A stretch of 64,000 nt of DNA from JAASSS01 sp021767745. Its GTDB lineage: Bacteria > Pseudomonadota > Gammaproteobacteria > UBA5335. A program made the translations under genes and the position numbers. The notes beneath the pieces were generated by a model, which saw nothing but the letters and a program-made list of their open reading frames with translations, did no database searches and was not told the DNA's origin. Of the stretch, positions 62,729-64,000 are shown piece by piece; the first letter of the stretch is position 1, and every line of letters begins with the position of its first letter. The stretch is from positions 62,001 to 126,000 of the forward strand of contig JAXHVN010000013.1 of assembly GCA_034189165.1 (NCBI GenBank). The letters run 5' to 3'.

Positions 62729-63621
62729 GCTGGTTCTCCCGCCTGGTGCCCTCGCGCATCCGGACCCTGCCCACCGACCGCAAGAGCGTGCCCGAGGGCC
62801 TGTGGACCAAGTGCGGCGAGTGCGGCGCGGTGCTCTACCAGCCCGAGCTCGAGCGCAACCTGCAGGTATGCCCGAAGTGCGATGCGCACATGCCGATCCG
62901 GCCGCGGGAGCGCCTCAGGGCCTTTCTGGATCCGGACACCGGCACTGAACTCGCCGCCGATCTCGAGCCGGTGGACGTCCTCAAGTTCCGCGACAGCAAG
63001 CGTTACAAGGACCGCATCAACCAGGCGCAGAAGAAGTCCGGCGAGCATGATGCGCTAATCGTCATGGACGGCCGTCTGCTCGGCGCGCCCTGCACCGTCT
63101 GCGCCTTCGACTTCGCTTTCATGGGCGGCTCGATGGGTTCGGTGGTGGGCGAGAAGTTCGCCCGGGCCGCGCGCCACAGTCTCGAGGCGGGCCAGCCGCT
63201 GGTCTGCTTCACGGCCAGCGGCGGAGCGCGCATGCAGGAGGGCCTGTTCTCGCTGATGCAGATGGCCAAGACCAGTGCGGCGCTCGCCGATCTGGCTGCC
63301 GCGCAGCTGCCCTATGTGGTCGTGCTGACCCACCCCACCACCGGCGGCGTCTCGGCGTCTCTGGCGATGCTGGGGGATCTGAACCTTGCCGAACCGCGTG
63401 CACTGATCGGCTTCGCCGGCCCGCGGGTGATCCAGCAGACGGTCGGACAGACCCTGCCGGAAGGATTTCAGCGCAGCGAGTTCCTGCTCGAACACGGCGC
63501 GATTGATGCCATCGTCGACCGGCGCGAGCAGCGCGAGCGCATTGGCCGGATGCTGCGCCTGCTGATGGCCGCCCGCCAGCCGACGGACGTGGATGCCAGC
63601 GCCCCTGCCACAGACGCTTGA
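62725..63621 (+). CDS. accD: Acetyl-CoA carboxylase carboxyltransferase beta subunit
   Basis: A 298-residue AccD, part of the complex that makes malonyl-CoA for fatty acids. A four-cysteine zinc ribbon (C30, C33, C49, C52) sits at the N-terminus ('WTKCGECGAVLY', 'LQVCPKCDAHM'). The crotonase-fold carboxyltransferase follows ('FAFMGGSMGSVVGEKFARA', 'VCFTASGGARMQEGLFSLMQMAKTSAAL', 'LTHPTTGGVSASLAMLGD', 'GFAGPRVIQQTVGQTLPEGFQRSEFLLEHG'). It overlaps trpA by four bases and folC by 29. Confidence 0.97.
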   Translation: MSWFSRLVPSRIRTLPTDRKSVPEGLWTKCGECGAVLYQPELERNLQVCPKCDAHMPIRPRERLRAFLDPDTGTELAADLEPVDVLKFRDSKRYKDRINQAQKKSGEHDALIVMDGRLLGAPCTVCAFDFAFMGGSMGSVVGEKFARAARHSLEAGQPLVCFTASGGARMQEGLFSLMQMAKTSAALADLAAAQLPYVVVLTHPTTGGVSASLAMLGDLNLAEPRALIGFAGPRVIQQTVGQTLPEGFQRSEFLLEHGAIDAIVDRREQRERIGRMLRLLMAARQPTDVDASAPATDA

Positions 63622-64000
63622 GGACTGGCTGCACTGGCAGCAGCACCGGCATCACACACAGATCGATCTCGGCCTCGGCCGCGTCGGTGCGGTGGCCCAG
63701 CGCCTCGCGCTGCGCCGCCCGGCACGGCACGTGCTCACCATCGGCGGCACCAACGGCAAGGGTTCGACCGCCGCCTTCGCAGCCGCCATGGCATCGGCCG
63801 GCGGGCTGCGCGTGGGGGTCTACAGCTCGCCGCACCTGTTCGAATACCCCGAGCGCATCCGCATCGACGGCAAGCCCGTGGCGCAGGGTCCGTTGTTGGC
63901 CGCCTTCGAGCGCATCGAGCATGCGCGGGGCGAGATCCCGCTGACCTACTTCGAATACGGCACGCTGGCCGCCCTGTTGCTGTTCGCCGATGCCGCGCTC
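63593..64000 (+). CDS. folC: Folylpolyglutamate/dihydrofolate synthase (partial, 3' end outside window)
   Basis: 136 N-terminal residues are visible and the frame is open to the window edge. 'LEDWLHWQQHRHHTQIDLGLGRVGAVAQRL' is the FolC N-terminus. The Mur-ligase-type P-loop reads 'VLTIGGTNGKGSTAAFAAAM', and 'VYSSPHLFEYPERIRIDGKPV' is the omega-type folate-binding stretch. The enzyme adds glutamate to dihydropteroate or folates. The ATG at 63593 lies inside the end of accD (29-base overlap), the usual accD-folC arrangement. The C-terminal ligase domain is beyond the window. Confidence 0.93.
   Translation, partial: MPAPLPQTLEDWLHWQQHRHHTQIDLGLGRVGAVAQRLALRRPARHVLTIGGTNGKGSTAAFAAAMASAGGLRVGVYSSPHLFEYPERIRIDGKPVAQGPLLAAFERIEHARGEIPLTYFEYGTLAALLLFADAAL

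Overview
This window is a contiguous piece of a very GC-rich gammaproteobacterial chromosome. The strongest taxonomic evidence is the block at its right end (leuC-leuD-leuB-asd-fimV-truA-trpF-trpB-trpA-accD-folC). This is a classical gene order in Pseudomonas- and Chromatiales-like Gammaproteobacteria. A PomAB-type (sodium-type) flagellar stator and a full set of glucosylglycerate genes point to a salt-adapted organism, possibly an Ectothiorhodospiraceae-like halophile. That placement is inference. I see no tRNA, rRNA, CRISPR array, insertion sequence or prophage. The region reads as core chromosome with small accessory inserts.

Layout. 1-3.2 kb: a truncated Crp/Fnr regulator, sixA, an orphan ParA ATPase translationally coupled to a CHAD (polyphosphate-binding) protein, and a small membrane protein. 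3.4-8.0 kb: a GH13_18 phosphorylase facing a three-gene operon (GpgS-like synthase, HAD phosphatase, glycerate kinase). Together these would make and recycle glucosylglycerate. 8.2-12.5 kb: a PAS/GAF/GGDEF diguanylate cyclase, gpmA and an APC permease. 12.5-14.5 kb: arsRCB on the minus strand. 14.5-17.4 kb: an alpha-methylacyl-CoA racemase, a 2-Cys peroxiredoxin and trxB. 17.6-24.1 kb: an MscK-like channel, a glycosyltransferase/LpxH-like pair, a DUF1820 protein and an MBL hydrolase, followed by purL up to 28.1 kb. 28.1-30.6 kb: a conserved hypothetical, a periplasmic quinoprotein and a Rho-N-like small protein. 30.7-35.6 kb: a formate dehydrogenase operon (catalytic subunit, DUF1641, FdhD, SDR). 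35.8-39.1 kb: a DUF4235 protein, the pomA-pomB-PilZ operon behind a sigma-28-like promoter, and a secreted EF-hand protein. 39.1-39.8 kb holds no convincing gene. 39.8-44.5 kb: a zinc alcohol dehydrogenase with a ferritin-like protein, CorA, an SDR and a small secreted protein. 44.7-50.3 kb: malate synthase G and a GGDEF-EAL protein. 50.3-64 kb: a LysR regulator and the leu-asd-fimV-truA-trp-acc-fol block. That block is interrupted between leuD and leuB by an antisense SDR, and leuB is preceded by its own TATAAT box.

How the genes work together. The glucosylglycerate genes form a closed loop: 3-phosphoglycerate to glucosyl-phosphoglycerate to glucosylglycerate, then phosphorolysis to glucose-1-phosphate and glycerate, then back to 3-phosphoglycerate. 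Cyclic-di-GMP signalling recurs in one diguanylate cyclase, one GGDEF-EAL protein and a PilZ protein coupled to the motor stator. Peroxiredoxin and thioredoxin reductase form an electron-transfer pair, and thioredoxin may also serve ArsC. The most novel hypotheses are a ParA-CHAD pair that could position polyphosphate granules and an alcohol dehydrogenase/ferritin-like two-gene unit. All functions are read from sequence motifs only; no database search was run.
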